A stretch of DNA of 64,000 nt from Ichthyophonus hoferi. Taxonomy: Eukaryota; Opisthokonta; Ichthyosporea; Ichthyophonida; Ichthyophonidae. Position numbers and translations under genes: made by a program. The notes below the pieces were generated by a model, which was not told the DNA's origin, did not search any database, and saw only the letters and a program-made list of their open reading frames with translations. Location of the stretch: assembly GCA_002751075.1 (NCBI GenBank), contig NAOQ01000110.1, positions 68,209 through 132,208 on the forward strand. The letters are read 5' to 3'. This document shows, piece after piece, positions 1-12,293 of this stretch; position 1 is the first letter of the stretch; every line of letters begins with the position of its first letter.

Positions 1-8
1 CCCAACTA

Positions 9-400
9 ATGGAAATCTTGAAGGTCTTTGCTCATAAGGAAAATCAACAACTCCAAGTTGACATTCAACATCTAGTTCAACAACAAACTACACCAATGGC
101 CTCATCTCAAGACCAATTGGAGATTCCTAATCAACATCAAGGGAGGCCTTATGTCACACCCCCTACTGTGAATTTACAAAATTATTCTATTCCTCCTTCC
201 AAACAAGAAACAGTGTTATGACTAGAAATTTTTAATTGAAAATTACAATTGCAAGCGAACCAAAAATCCATTATAATTTTATAGTACTAAGAACAAGTAG
301 AATAATAGTGCTAGAACCAAAGCATTTAATGCCTTTTGTTATGGCTTATTCCTTTATGCTACAATACCATTAACTCCAAATGAATATTTAGTTTAAATTA
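9..400 (+). repeat. Degraded dispersed coding repeat (family A fragment)
   Basis: A 70-codon open frame rich in Gln and Pro starts near the left edge and stops at 221. At about 313-370 the DNA resembles the stretch at 31,445-31,510 (+) and 47,090-47,170 (-): the shared core reads roughly gaaccaaagc, then ttcaatgc, then cttttg, and translates as a T-K-A-F-N-A-like motif in each copy. I read this as a decayed copy of an unclassified dispersed element whose left part lies outside the window. No known protein family was recognised. Confidence 0.4.
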
Positions 401-2458
401 ATTTAGCAATGCATGGTTGACAAGCACTTACATTAGAACTAATGAGCCATTCAAATAAGGAAACACTAGTATAACCTTATCGAGATAGGATCAGATATCC
501 CTATTGGGTCAATGTGATATTCATATAAATGTTTATTAACCAACAAGAATATTTATGACTGATCCCATTTAAGCTACATTGGTGTTGACCAAAAGTTAAC
601 ACTGGCAGAAAAACAAATGTATGCAAGGAACAGTTCTAAGCAGAGCTGGGGGAAAAAATATCAATAAACCAAAGCTATCAGCAGGCACCTAATTAGAAAA
701 CCAAAAAAAAAGATAACTAACTACTTGAAAAAAAAAAGAAAAAAAAAGAATATAACCAGACACAGACGGAAGCCTAACCAAGAAACAGAAGAACAGAGTA
801 TAAAGCAAGAACAACGTTGTAAAAGATGATGCTATATATCACATATTTATCATCGATCACTATGTGTGATTAAATGCAGATAGCCAACACTATTTAAAAA
901 CCATGATAAATACACGTGCTAGACTGTGCTAAACATAGAGTCTTTATTAAATATAATTAATCGGTGGCATCATGTAATTAATTATTTATCAATAATTAGT
1001 GTCTAACTCTTAACTACTGATTGAAACTTTATTATAAACGCTACTAAATATTTAAAAATACAATGCTACATAAAAATAAACATTTTTGTACAAAATATAA
1101 AGTACACGTTATCTCTTTAAACATTATCTTCCTGCATTTTTTTGTTCACATTTGGAGTAAGGTTGGGTTACATGTACTCATTATTAAGGTAAAGCATTTT
1201 AATAAAATCACACATCCAAAAATATATTAGATACTATGATGATGAGTAATATACACCATTATATTTTGAGATTTTATTAAAGAAAAGGTTGTTTGGAGGG
1301 AATATTTCTTTGTGATAGCACATAGACAACGTGAATAAAAAAATCAGTAAATCTAATGTGTAAGGCAGCATAAGATTAATACTTTTTTAATTCTATTGAA
1401 CATACTGTAGGTATATTAAAGAAAGAATGGAATTATTTGAACTCTGGCTTTTCTTAAAATATATGATAGCAGCTGAAAATGAATTATTTATCCTGTGGGA
1501 TTAGTTATTGAGAGTCTCGGGTCTAGACATATGTAAACCCATAATTAATATATTCGACCGTGGGGCCTCCAATAGCATGCTTTTATATTTTTTGATAAAA
1601 AAATAAATATTAACTACCTTTTTTTTAATTGATAAGTACGTATTAAGTATATTAGTAACGCGTTTTGGCAATATTTTACTAATAAACAAACAATAAAAAC
1701 AATAGAGATAGAATAACATGTTGTCAAATCAGATTAAACTATTTTTCATTTTAATTGGTTAAATAAGGATACTAAAATCATCATGCTATTGATTGGACAA
1801 CATATATTCATTTTGGACAGCCAATAGGATTAAGGAATATTTTATAAAGTTTTGTTTTGCAGATATTGTCATTATCGTTATTGTTAACATCATCCTTATT
1901 GTTGTAGTAGATTAGTTTTTTTGTTATTGCTCTTTTTGCCGTTATTGTTATCATTATTATTATTACCATTACTTTAGAATTTATTATGGTTAATATTGCC
2001 ATTTCTACCATTTTACCAATACAATTGCTACTATATTTCTGTATGAATTTTAGCGGTGAGCAACAATGGCCAATTATATTCACAGAATAAATCGGATATG
2101 GCACGATTAAACTACCATGTAAGTCATAGATCCGGTTCATATATATATATATATATATCTACTCTACATCTAAGACTTATTTCTATGGTATTATTTTAAA
2201 TGAAAATAAAAAATTGTGTTCTTCAAATGACACAGAACAAAACACCATTATTGAAGCAAGCCAACGCCCTAAGGTTGATTGCGCAATTTATTAAAATCCT
2301 TACCCTACTCATAATAAAAGGTGGATGACTGGATAACATTTTATAAAAAGTAATGCCAATTCCAATAACTAATAATAATCAAAACATAATAACCATATAA
2401 GGGTAGAGAGGGTGCAATTCCCGGCGGGGAAGAGAGCACGAACCGATATATATGTCGC
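401..2458. other. Gene-poor AT-rich stretch
   Basis: I see no supported gene here. It holds A-rich runs near 700-750, a GTT/ATT-rich trinucleotide stretch near 1,860-1,990 and a short (TA)n run near 2,138-2,158. Open frames in it are short and low-complexity. Confidence 0.5.
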
Positions 2459-2776
2459 ATGCCAAGCTATATTATTCTTTTGCATGTTTATCCTAAAATG
2501 TTGTGCTTTATTTATAGTGCAAACGATCGTTTTCGTAAGACTCCAGTTAGGCGATTAAGTCGTGCTGAGCAACTTAAATTGGAAAGCAAGTGCGGCCATA
2601 CATGTAATTCGTTACCTATTGAGCCCAGAGGCACCCCTTGTAGGCCAGATAATAACTGCACTGGATTTATTACACCACCCAGACATAAACGCATTAATGT
2701 TGAAACAAACCATACCCACCTTCTACTATCTTCAAATCCTCAAGAGCGTTCAGGTTTACCGTTAGCTGTGTCATAA
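2459..2776 (+). other. Unassigned open frame
   Basis: A 105-codon open frame with ordinary amino-acid composition (several Arg, Pro and Cys) and no recognised motif. It has no convincing splice sites and lies among degraded repeats, so it may be a transposon fragment or chance. A shorter frame overlaps it on each strand. Confidence 0.15.
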
Positions 2777-2984
2777 TGGCAGCAGCATAAATCTTGCCAT
2801 GTATCTATTATATTATTATACTGATTATTAATTAGGTTAGCTATGCTATCCAACATCAAGGAAATATACTGAAACACCTGGAACACCCATCAATCTCATA
2901 TAACAAACGTTGGAGAATAAGTAGAGACAGGCTTGGTCCCTCTCATTTATATCCATTAAGAAATGAAGGAATATCAAACTAAAG

Positions 2985-3340
2985 AATGGTTTAACGTGTG
3001 GTTTAATGTGTACCTTTGCATACATGGAGTACATATAGTCTAAGATACATTTCTATTCTTAAGATAATTCATCAGAAGTTGAGAACTAGGCTCATAAGGC
3101 TGATAAGACTAAGAGAGCTAGGAGATAACAGTTAATTAGACAGCCTGTTGCTGGCTGATGGACCAGAGAAACTCTCAAAGGATCCAGTAGAGGATCTGTT
3201 GTCATGGGATAATTAGAGCTGGCCATGACCTCATTCTTTGAAGACTCTATGTTGTTATGGGCACCCAATTGCCCCAACAATAATATAAACCGCTGTAACT
3301 CCCGCTGGCGGTTGCAAGACTGTAGAGCCATTGGTAGAAC
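2985..3340 (-). repeat. Dispersed repeat family B, copy 1
   Basis: The segment shares a diverged but clear match with 28,350-28,845: a block around 'ctttgcata' is followed at similar spacing by 'cataagg' and 'gataaga..taagagag'. A minus-strand frame contains Q-R-E-L-Q; the copies at 28.8 kb and 47.35 kb have Q-R-E-V-Q and K-R-E-L-Q at equivalent places. It is an old copy of an unclassified interspersed element that once coded for protein. Confidence 0.45.
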
Positions 3341-3611
3341 CAGCCCAATTTGTCTTAGGCAGGCTGCTTAAGCAATAAGTAATCTGGACTCAAAATGTAT
3401 AGTCTAAAATGGCTTATTTTTCAGTTGCGGGATCCCTGTCATATAGCTGATGGTATCTAGTATGGTTGTCTTGAATTAACATTTAGCACAAATCTTGATA
3501 TGTTCAATTTTTGACAGGTTTAGATTATACTAACTTTTTTTCCAGACTATACATGTAATAGTAATTGCTAATAATAATAAGTGAATATAGATGCATAAAG
3601 AAACATTCAAA

Positions 3612-3877
3612 TTAATTAATATTGAGACTCAGATTTGATTTTCTATTAACACATAATTGGTGATAAATGAAAGCATTTTCTTTATCGGAGGTTTGGATCT
3701 CGCCTGTCTCGAAAGCCATTGTCTCTCTTTGGTAGTCGATGATAATGTTGACCTTGGGGTCTAAATATGTTAATGCTCTCCTATTTATACTTTCTGTAGA
3801 GTCGGCGTAAAGTGAAGCTCGGTCCTTGTTGGCAATTCCAGTTATATACGGATTGTTAGTTGTCTTTGTTCGGGTTC
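3612..3877 (-). other. Putative exon-like open stretch of unknown product
   Basis: On the minus strand an AG at 3,878-3,879 is followed by 87 codons without a stop, ending at TAA (3,612-3,614). The composition is protein-like (mixed charged and aliphatic residues, e.g. Y-L-D-P-K-V and E-T-M-A-F-E), unlike the low-complexity frames around it. No family was recognised. The family A repeat copy just upstream on the same strand (4.14-4.53 kb) makes a degraded mobile element the most likely source, but a terminal exon of an unrecognised gene is not excluded. Confidence 0.3.
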
Positions 3878-4139
3878 CTTAAGTATAGTTCAATTGACCC
3901 AAATACTTTAATTTAATTAAGCGCTCGCTGATCGTTTAGTTTATTAATTTCCAATTTTGACTCTAGTCGTTTATGTGTCTAGAACTGCAAAGAATGCTAG
4001 CACAACCGGCTTTCTTTTATACATTTACAGACGACAAAGCCTGGAGCTTTAAACAACCGTATCTAGAAATATTATACATATTATCTATAATCATATGTTC
4101 CTGATTGGTTCAGGTACATGTGCGCAAAAATTACTGTTT

Positions 4140-4530
4140 CTATCGCTAACAATATTTTTTAGTAGTGTATAGCAAACTGTAATAGTTCTGGTAGCTTGTC
4201 CACAGGATTTGGAGGCTCCAATTAAATGTTGTGCAATAGTTGTTCTCACTGGGTTAACGGTAGTAATAGCTAATAGATTTGATTTGTCCTCAAGACTCAG
4301 TTGAAGTGGTAGAGGTTCTATAGAAGGCGTGATGTACCTATAAATTATTGCTAATCACTCATTAATGTCTAGATTAGTATGTAACGAAATCAGATTCTCG
4401 CACATTAATCTTCCATTTATCACATGGAGATCTAAGATTAACACAGAAGTATTTGAAAGCGTTGCTGTCTAGATGTAATAGTTTTGAAATGTTAATATTC
4501 TTTAAAATATAATATAAATATAATTTTAAT
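4140..4530 (-). repeat. Dispersed repeat family A, copy 2
   Basis: The minus-strand reading carries a stretch containing G-Q-A-T-R-T-I-T, matching G-Q-V-T-R-T-I-T in the plus-strand frame at 31,555-31,875. About 300 bp upstream of it, near 4,460-4,480, lies a sequence resembling the TKAFNA core of the other copies. Order and spacing agree, so both are copies of one coding element. The family is unassigned. Confidence 0.45.
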
Positions 4531-5092
4531 CTTAAAACAATAAAATATATGCATTTCTACATTAATATAAAATAATATATTAATATTATGAGAGTATTAT
4601 TACTTATATCAATTTCCGATTTTTCAATTAAGGTTTATCGCATTGTACTTCCAGCCCTATATACCTATCACGATGTTAGAGGTAAGCTACAATCATAACA
4701 TTAATAATCATAACAATAGCACTAAAGGGACATAATGATAGGAGAGAGCAAGAGAGGAACTGTATATAGGAACAGTGCATAGTTGTAGTATATTAGAGTG
4801 TATGGGAAAGCAAAATATATTCCCATGCATGCACTTGTCTATTATTACTAGTGTTATGATTCTTGCTTCTTGTTGGTGTAGCTTCCAACTATCAGAACAT
4901 AATATAACATAATATAACATGTAGCAAGAGTTATTTCAAAAATCTTTAAATTAAGCTCTACGATTTCTCTTGCCTAGCTTTTACTTATTGTTTAGTGATA
5001 TTGTTTTGATATATTATATAGCGTATATACTAAATTTCTAGCAACCAAAAACATAGTAAACAAGATATTCTTTGTTAAGATAAAACAACAGC

Positions 5093-8000
5093 ATGAACGA
5101 CCACTTGTTAGCAAATACCTCTGCCACATCCTCCCCATCCTTGCCACCCAGTCACAGACAGGCCCCACCACGATCTAATGATACTAATGGACGGACAGGA
5201 AAATCTATAGCAACGGGTATGGCGCCTGGGTCATCTAAGCAATCGCATAGTCAAGTTATAAGCAAGCCACATACAGGTCATTCCTATTCTAAGTCCGATA
5301 TTAATATCTTAAGCGATTGTGATAATGGGCCTAGCAGCCAACCACCATTAATAGATAGGAGCTTTATATCGGACCCCTGGAGACCTGATGATTATACATG
5401 TTTAGTGACACATAAGGGAAGGTGTGTTTTTATGGTTACTATTGTTGTTATTGTTGTTGTTGTGGCTGTGGTCAGTATTATTATGCTTATTATTATTATT
5501 ATTATTACGATATTTTATATTCTTAATATTCTTATTCTCGATTTTATTGTTATTTCTCTAATATTTTAATATTAGTATTATCTCTGGATATACAATGAAG
5601 AGAGAGCTATAGTAGTAGTGTATATTGTATATACATTAGTAGGCTATAGTGGGTATATAATAAGAGGTATAGTAGGAGGTATAGTAGAGTATATAGTAAG
5701 GTATATAGTAACGTATATAGTAAGGTGTATACAGTAAGGTGTATATAGTAAGGTATATAGTAAGGTATATAGTAACGTATATAGTAACGTATATAGTAAC
5801 GTATATAGTAAGGTATATAGTAAGGTATATTATAATAAGGTGTATAGTAAGGTATATAGTAGGTATATAGTTAGGTATATAATAGGTGATTTAGTGCGGA
5901 CGTATCTATTTAATGGTAAATATATACGACACACTGGCAATAAACAATATATATATAGTATGTTGTATACTGATGACGTCATAGCACATGACAGATGTAT
6001 GTTGCAATTATGTAGTATGTAGTTGAAGCTTATCTTACATCTAAGTGATTTCAATAATTGTCTTAATAAAGCTAATTCTTGTTGAGTATTAGCTAGTTGC
6101 TATCTTAAACTGTATATATATAGTTTAAAGTCGTAGTCCATACAAACTCATTTTAATTTTAAATATATCCTATAGGAACGTAGATTGACAGTGATTGGAT
6201 AAAGACTATTGGAGAGTATACCATTATAGTTATTTCTTTCACCATCATTCAATAGTTCAATACCTATTTATAACTATCAAATCATTCTGTTGCCTATTAT
6301 TATGGCGACTATTGCCATAGCGATTGTTTTATGATGACTTGCTATTGTGAACATTTCTATAGCAGCCAGAGTAATATAAACTTATCCTTTTTGGTTGTAG
6401 ATCATTAGATGATGACCTGCCAGATGTTAGCACCCTGTCATGGACTAGACCTCAATCTCAATTATTTGGCCAGGTCTTAAGCTTACTTGAATCGAATCGT
6501 TTGGCCCGACTCGTATTTCAGGTATGTTTTTTGCGCAATGTTATTTAATAGTTTATATGGTATGTTATACAATAGTTAAGATTTAGCTTCATATTTTTAT
6601 TTGTTTTTATTTGTTTTTATTTATAGCATGTTTAAATAAAGTATACTATTATGCCCTACTATGTATATATTTTTATTACAGTATTTTAATTAGCTATTTG
6701 ACTTACTTGACTCTAATTGGTTAGTGTCCATGTCTTGTAGGTATTGGTTTATGGATGGTTTAAATAACATTGTTTGTTGGTTAGTGTTTACCTTAAAAAT
6801 TAAGTATTGATAAGGATGGGATATTTTAGTATAGGATGTGATATAGTATGATATAATATGACATAATAGACTACAATATAATGTAATATAATACAATACA
6901 ATGCAATGTAACACCATACAATATAATACAATTCAATACAATGCAATACAATACAATACAATACAATACAATACAATACAATACAATACAGCAAAATATC
7001 ATGCAGTACAACACAATGCAGTACTATACAATACAATATATGATCTAACTGTAATCATCATTTCCCTTCCCTCTTACGCCTCTCTTACCGATATACATAC
7101 ATACACCCACCGACATACGGACATATCTTATCATAACCAATGCTCACAGGACAGTGATCGAGAGTTCCTATTGACTCGAGTACAGATTGAAAAGACATCT
7201 GAAAAATTACGTAAAGTATTTGCTTATGTCCAATGGGATAGCCGATTGCTCCAATGGTTGAATGTTACATTACTAGATCTATTACCAAGGTAATAAGAAA
7301 TTAATTATATTTCATGTGAGCCCATATGGTTTAGAATACCAATTACTAATTATAAAGAGTGTCTATGATTTTTATTATTATAATTAATTAATTATGGCTA
7401 TAAATCGTTTATCTGGAAAAACTTGACTTACACTTTTTCATTCGTTATTAATCGGTAGGTTATGACATTGTGTTCTTAAAAAAATATTAATCTAGGGGTT
7501 TTTTTTATTAGGTATGCAAGCTAGTTGCACATGATTGGATCATTTGCTATATTTAGCCTTATAAAGTCATAAGTATATTGCATTATATTTTATAGTTATA
7601 TTGTATTATATTTTATAGTTATATTGTATTATATCATATCATATTAAACTACATTATATTATATTATATTATATTATATTATATCATTAATATACACACA
7701 TAATCACTATATAACCAAGTTCCTACACCAATCACAGAGAACTATTAATGGTATGGATTGATATGATTCGCTATCTATACACCCACTGTACCCATCTCTT
7801 TGATGTGAGGGGTCTATTAAATATTAATTCTTCCGATCGATTTCGTCATAACAACGAACTATTGGCTACTATTAATACTCCGTTATTTCCCGACCTGTCA
7901 CATACCGACTTGCAAGAGGTAGTGTAAACTCCACTATTGCTTATTATTTATTATTCTACTTATCTTCAGGTATGCATATTAGATGTATATAATATAATAT

Positions 8001-9118
8001 AATGCATCATTTGTCTATAATATATCAACTATGCATATAACCTTAAATAAATCTATATACCTACCTGCCTATCTATCTATCTATCTTGATCTCATTAAAC
8101 CCTAAACCCTAGTACACCTACACCAATCCAAGCAAGGCATTCTAACCAATTAAAACTAAGTAATAAATCCCTCTCTACCAACCACCAACCAGTTTACCTT
8201 TCCTAAAGGAGATCCTCTATTTATTTTGGTACCTGGTGATTCGCCCTGGACCAATGAGGGCCTTCCTAGTCAATTAGCATCATTAGGAAGGGTAATTTGT
8301 CTGGATCACCAATTGGATACTAAAATGATTTTGCGCAAAGATCGTTATCAGACGATTAGTGCAATTGTTATCGAGGCCTTATTAGCTGTAAGTGATTGAG
8401 TGATTTTAGTTTTAATAGGCCAATGGTTGTGAATGTTTTTGTGGGCATAACATTAATTTGTATTCTACAAGCACAGTTTTATCTAATGATTGCAATTGCA
8501 TATACGTATTTTATTATAGTTGGCAACTACAAATGCACTATAGATATATCTGCACAGAGCAGTGTCGCGATAAATATATATTTTTTAAAATGACAAGTAT
8601 ATTCTAGAGGTATCCTTATTAAAAAATAAATAAAAACAACAGGTACATTATGAATATACACATCGGCAGACACTAAGAAGAAAATTTTTTTAAAAAAAAA
8701 GTGACCATTTTTTATTTTTATGTTTATTAAGCAGTTTTAAAAATGGAAGGTATATCACAGATATACACATAATAGTGTCCCGACACGGACAATATGTTTT
8801 TTAAAATTGTTTTAAATACATGCTAAATATATATTTTACTTGGACATTTTAAAAATAACAGGCTTATTATAGATATACACATGGTAGTGTCAAGACTCGG
8901 TAGGTTTGTTTTAAAAGTTATTTTAAATGTATTCCTAATTGAAAAGCTTTAAAAACATTCTGTTAAATACATGAAGATGGGACCAGAGTGTGCTTTGGGT
9001 TACACTAATTGACATAGTATCAAAGCGGATACTATATATACATATATGTAGATGTATATTACTTGTGTAGTTTATGCATCAAAATATTTATCTTTGTAAG
9101 AATATTCATAATATCTTG

Positions 9119-9156
<38 letters not shown>

Positions 9157-11457
9157 TGCTTTCAGGCTATTTTAAAAACCAATAAATTCACTTCAATAAA
9201 CAATAATTTATAAAGCTTAAAATAGCAACATAACATATCTAAATGTATGATATGATAGAACACCAATAGAATATGTTGATTAAAAATGGTCCAATTCACA
9301 CAGGCGCGAGAGCAATCACCTAAGACACCAGTAGTTCTGATTGGTCATATGATAGGCGCAAGGATTGCTTGTCAGGTATATTATCCAATAAAATAACCTT
9401 ATTAAACATGTATGAATATCAATAAAAAACAACAATTATTTAGCAAATGATTAACTAATCTAGTATGTGCCACAATTATCAATGCAGTCGGGCATATATA
9501 TAAACCAATAAAGATATATACCAACTTATACATGCATATAAGTGTGAAATGATTGAAACATTATCATGCCCCCTTTGTCTAATTACCTTGACTGTATTAG
9601 AATATGATGCTATTCCATAATATCATGCATGTATATAATGTATATTATATATATATATATATATATATTGTAATATAGGTAGATAAACAGGCATTTAGAT
9701 GTAGACACATGTTATATTGTATATTGTATTTGGCATTTTATCATCTCATCTTATATCTTATTTGTTTATATTAATGACATGCATATAAATTATATATATA
9801 TTTACATAGAAGCTTAAATTCATTTGAATGAGTTCCTTATCACATCTTAACTCTCTTTCTCTCTCTTTTTCTCTACCAATCAGGTTGCAGCTGCTGAGCG
9901 TGTGCATGCAGTAGTATGCCTGGGCTATCCCCTTAAGACACTGGCTGACAATGACGACATACTTACCCAATTACGTGGTACCCCTATTCTATTTCTGGTA
10001 GGAGCTAGTAGTATTTGGTGTCCCTTACCCGATATGGAAAGGAATAGGCGTATGATAAGGGGCCAATCAGCTATGTTACAGGTCATACCAGGGGCAGATG
10101 ACTCGTTGATGGCTGATTGGAAGGTAGGAGGAATGTTGGTTGGTGGTTGGCTGGATTATTTTTACATTCCTATATATGGTATGGTATGGTGTTATACCGT
10201 ATTAAAGTATATATTTTCTCTTACTGTATAGCCTATTATATTATATCCTCCATTAGAATGGTATATGGGTATATGCAGGTATATATGTATGTACATATAT
10301 ATATTCGACATACATACACACATATATCCCCATTACTAACTGTATGGTTCTTATGGTTACAGTACCAACGCATGGGCACTACTCAATCATCATGTGATCG
10401 TAAGACCTACAATGAGGTGGGTGCGTTTCTGCAGATGGTGCTGGCTAAGCCATTCAGACGTCAAAGTGGCACAAGGGCTCCTGGGACACGTAAACGTAAA
10501 GTTACAACAGATGGAGATATAAAGGTGAAGGTCAAACGCCCACGCACTCCCTCTAATGTCGTAGGGGATGGTGATGGTACTACAACCCAGGGAGAGGGGG
10601 GTGAGGGGGAGGCTGTAATATCTAATCCTAACAAATCCGCCACGCCTGATACAACCGATATAACGAATACAACTTATCCTACCAATGGTAATGCGACGTT
10701 GAAAACAAGTCAGGTAGTACTATTACCTGCCCTTAATGGGCATCCATCCCCCCAATCTACTCAACCATCCAATAATAATCCCTTATCCCCAAGAGAGTCT
10801 GAGATAACTTTGAAACAGAATCCTGCATCACTACAGACCCCTGACAACAAAACGGAAAGTACTGAAAAAATTCTGGCATCTAGGGAGACTCCTTGTATCC
10901 CCCTAGATCCTAACCAACCCCAACTTCCCCCTCTGGTTTTACCCCAATCAAGCGATTCCCTAGGGGACTTGCCTGATACTACATCAACCCCCAGTCAGTG
11001 CAGCCCCACCTCCACCCCTACTATGACATCATCCAGACGTACGTCTATATCCACACCAATCGCTAGCCACTTGCAGCATAGATCTGCGTGGCTGACTGGT
11101 CCCCGGCCCCAGATTATATCTTCTATGCCCTTATCAACACTATCAACATCGACATCAACATCTGTATTTAGCCCCATTAATACATCATTTGCCCCAAATA
11201 AGAAAATGGTTGCTCAGTCTGCTGCTAGTACCACGACCTCCTCCAGTATAGACATAAACATAATAGATGATGAATTAATTGATGTGGAAGGAGAAAGTCC
11301 GATGGGTTCCACCTCCGAGGTTTTACTCACGCCTATTCCACCTCCTCTGCCGGCGGGAAATGACGTCTCTGAGAATATAGTCATTCCCGATTCGCCGATT
11401 GATGTGGAAACCGTGGGTGACGATATCCCATTGGTTACTGTGGCTGGTGGTCATTAA
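5093..11457 (+). CDS. KANSL3: KAT8 regulatory NSL complex subunit 3-like protein, 8 exons
   Basis: KANSL3 is a subunit of the NSL histone-acetyltransferase complex built around MOF/KAT8, which acetylates histone H4 at promoters in the nucleus. Exons: 5093-5421, 6401-6521, 7150-7289, 7738-7918, 8193-8387, 9304-9375, 9884-10123 and 10363-11457. All junctions are GT-AG and in phase, giving about 790 aa against roughly 900 in human. The start is supported by an in-frame TAA just upstream. The middle of the protein is an alpha/beta-hydrolase-like fold: D-P-L-F-I-L-V-P-G in exon 5, V-V-L-I-G-H-M-I-G-A in exon 6, and V-V-C-L-G-Y-P-L, P-I-L-F-L-V-G and G-A-D-D in exon 7, the last group matching the human KANSL3 order. 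The elbow has Met where a hydrolase has its catalytic Ser, so it is non-catalytic. The last exon is a long, basic then Ser/Thr/Pro-rich tail. Identification rests on remembered family sequence. Confidence 0.88.
5640..5890. repeat. Minisatellite (tatagtaagg-like) in KANSL3 intron 1
   Basis: Tandem 10-bp-like units of the form tatagtaagg or tatagtaacg, repeated many times with variants. It lies in intron 1 of the KANSL3-like gene. Confidence 0.85.
6835..7035. repeat. Pentanucleotide (ATACA)n tract in KANSL3 intron 2
   Basis: A diverged to near-perfect array of atacaatac-type pentamers, purest near 6,950-6,990. Open frames reading through it on either strand are artefacts of the 5-bp period, which lacks stop codons in several frames. 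Confidence 0.85.
7555..7690. repeat. AT-rich tandem array in KANSL3 intron 3
   Basis: About three copies of a 25-bp unit of the type ttatattttatagttatattgta, followed by (atatt)n. Confidence 0.75.
8630..8965. repeat. Three tandem imperfect ~110-bp units in KANSL3 intron 5
   Basis: The anchor 'atatacacat' occurs at 8,654, 8,761 and 8,873, so the spacing is 107 and 112 bp. Each anchor is followed by a 'g-acac..gg' or 'gtgtc..gac..cgg' type block and a T/A-rich stretch with ttttaaa. The units are diverged, so the duplication is old. Confidence 0.75.
9115..9670. repeat. (TA)n microsatellites flanking KANSL3 exon 6
   Basis: (TA)n runs occur near 9,122-9,152 (intron 5) and 9,642-9,668 (intron 6). 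Exon 6 at 9,304-9,375 is unaffected. Confidence 0.7.
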
Positions 11458-11548
11458 TTGCTGAATGAGTATTGGTTTAGATAGATAGATAATATGATAT
11501 TAGATAGTAAAACGTGCCAGGGCCTACTTGTACGTCGTAATTGTGAAT

Positions 11549-11554
11549 ATTAAA
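11549..11554 (+). other. Candidate polyadenylation signal of KANSL3-like gene
   Basis: ATTAAA lies 92 bp after the stop codon. It is a common variant signal, and no AATAAA lies closer. Confidence 0.4.
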
Positions 11555-11559
11555 TATTA

Positions 11560-12290
11560 GTTGATTAGCAAGATTTATTGTTATTATTAGTATTGTATTC
11601 AAGTGGGTTTATTAGTCAAAATATAACCCAAAGCGAACGAGACTTAGATCAGGGGCATCTTGGATATTATATATAATACAGTATATATTTAGTATGGCAC
11701 TGTAAACTATACAAATAATCTCGCTTGCAGAGGCATGGATTGGTCTCTTTACGTTTTAGTTAGAATGAAACTTTGTAGTATATATTGATATATATGTAAT
11801 ACAAAAAAATATGCGTTTTGGTTTTAGTTCTTGATTTAATGAGCTGCCCCAAATGTTGGAGTAAAAACATTATTATGCAGGCCGGGTTCGGTCATGGTGC
11901 TTGCTTTTAGCAGTAAGTTTACGAAACTTATCATGAAAATATGACACATTTTACCCATATATTGTTATCTTACAGTATACTAAAAAAAATGTGGCTTTAT
12001 ATTATATTGTAATATATAGTATAATATGATACTACAGGTTTAGCAAAAAATCATTACTTTGAATTATCTCTAGAGATTTGATAATATATTATAATATAAC
12101 ATCACTATCATTAGCTTTATTTATTAATAATCTTGCTTCTATACTTGGTTACTTGTTTCTACCTATACTGATCGCAGCTTTTGTGACACCTACCCGGCGA
12201 TTAACCAGGACGTGGATTCCGGTACTTTTTTTGAAGTCGGAACAGACAGTATTACATTATTAAACGTATTCTTTATTTTTTCGTTCGTCA
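11560..12290. other. Convergent intergenic spacer
   Basis: Between the 3' ends of the KANSL3-like and Rel genes I see AT-rich sequence with short open frames and no supported gene. Confidence 0.45.
12272..12277 (-). other. Candidate polyadenylation signal of Rel gene
   Basis: TTTATT on the plus strand is AATAAA on the minus strand, about 17 nt after the proposed stop codon at 12,294-12,296. This supports that short terminal exon and resembles the short 3' spacing seen for DHDDS. Confidence 0.5.
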
Positions 12291-12293
12291 TTA

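Noticed and set aside
5422-5569. Tail of the first KANSL3 frame (Val/Ile-rich, membrane-like)
   Set aside because: It lies after a good donor at 5,422 and is intronic (ttattattatt) sequence.
10117-10362. 5' part of the long plus-strand frame ending at 11,457
   Set aside because: It reads through KANSL3 intron 7; homology and phase begin at 10,363.
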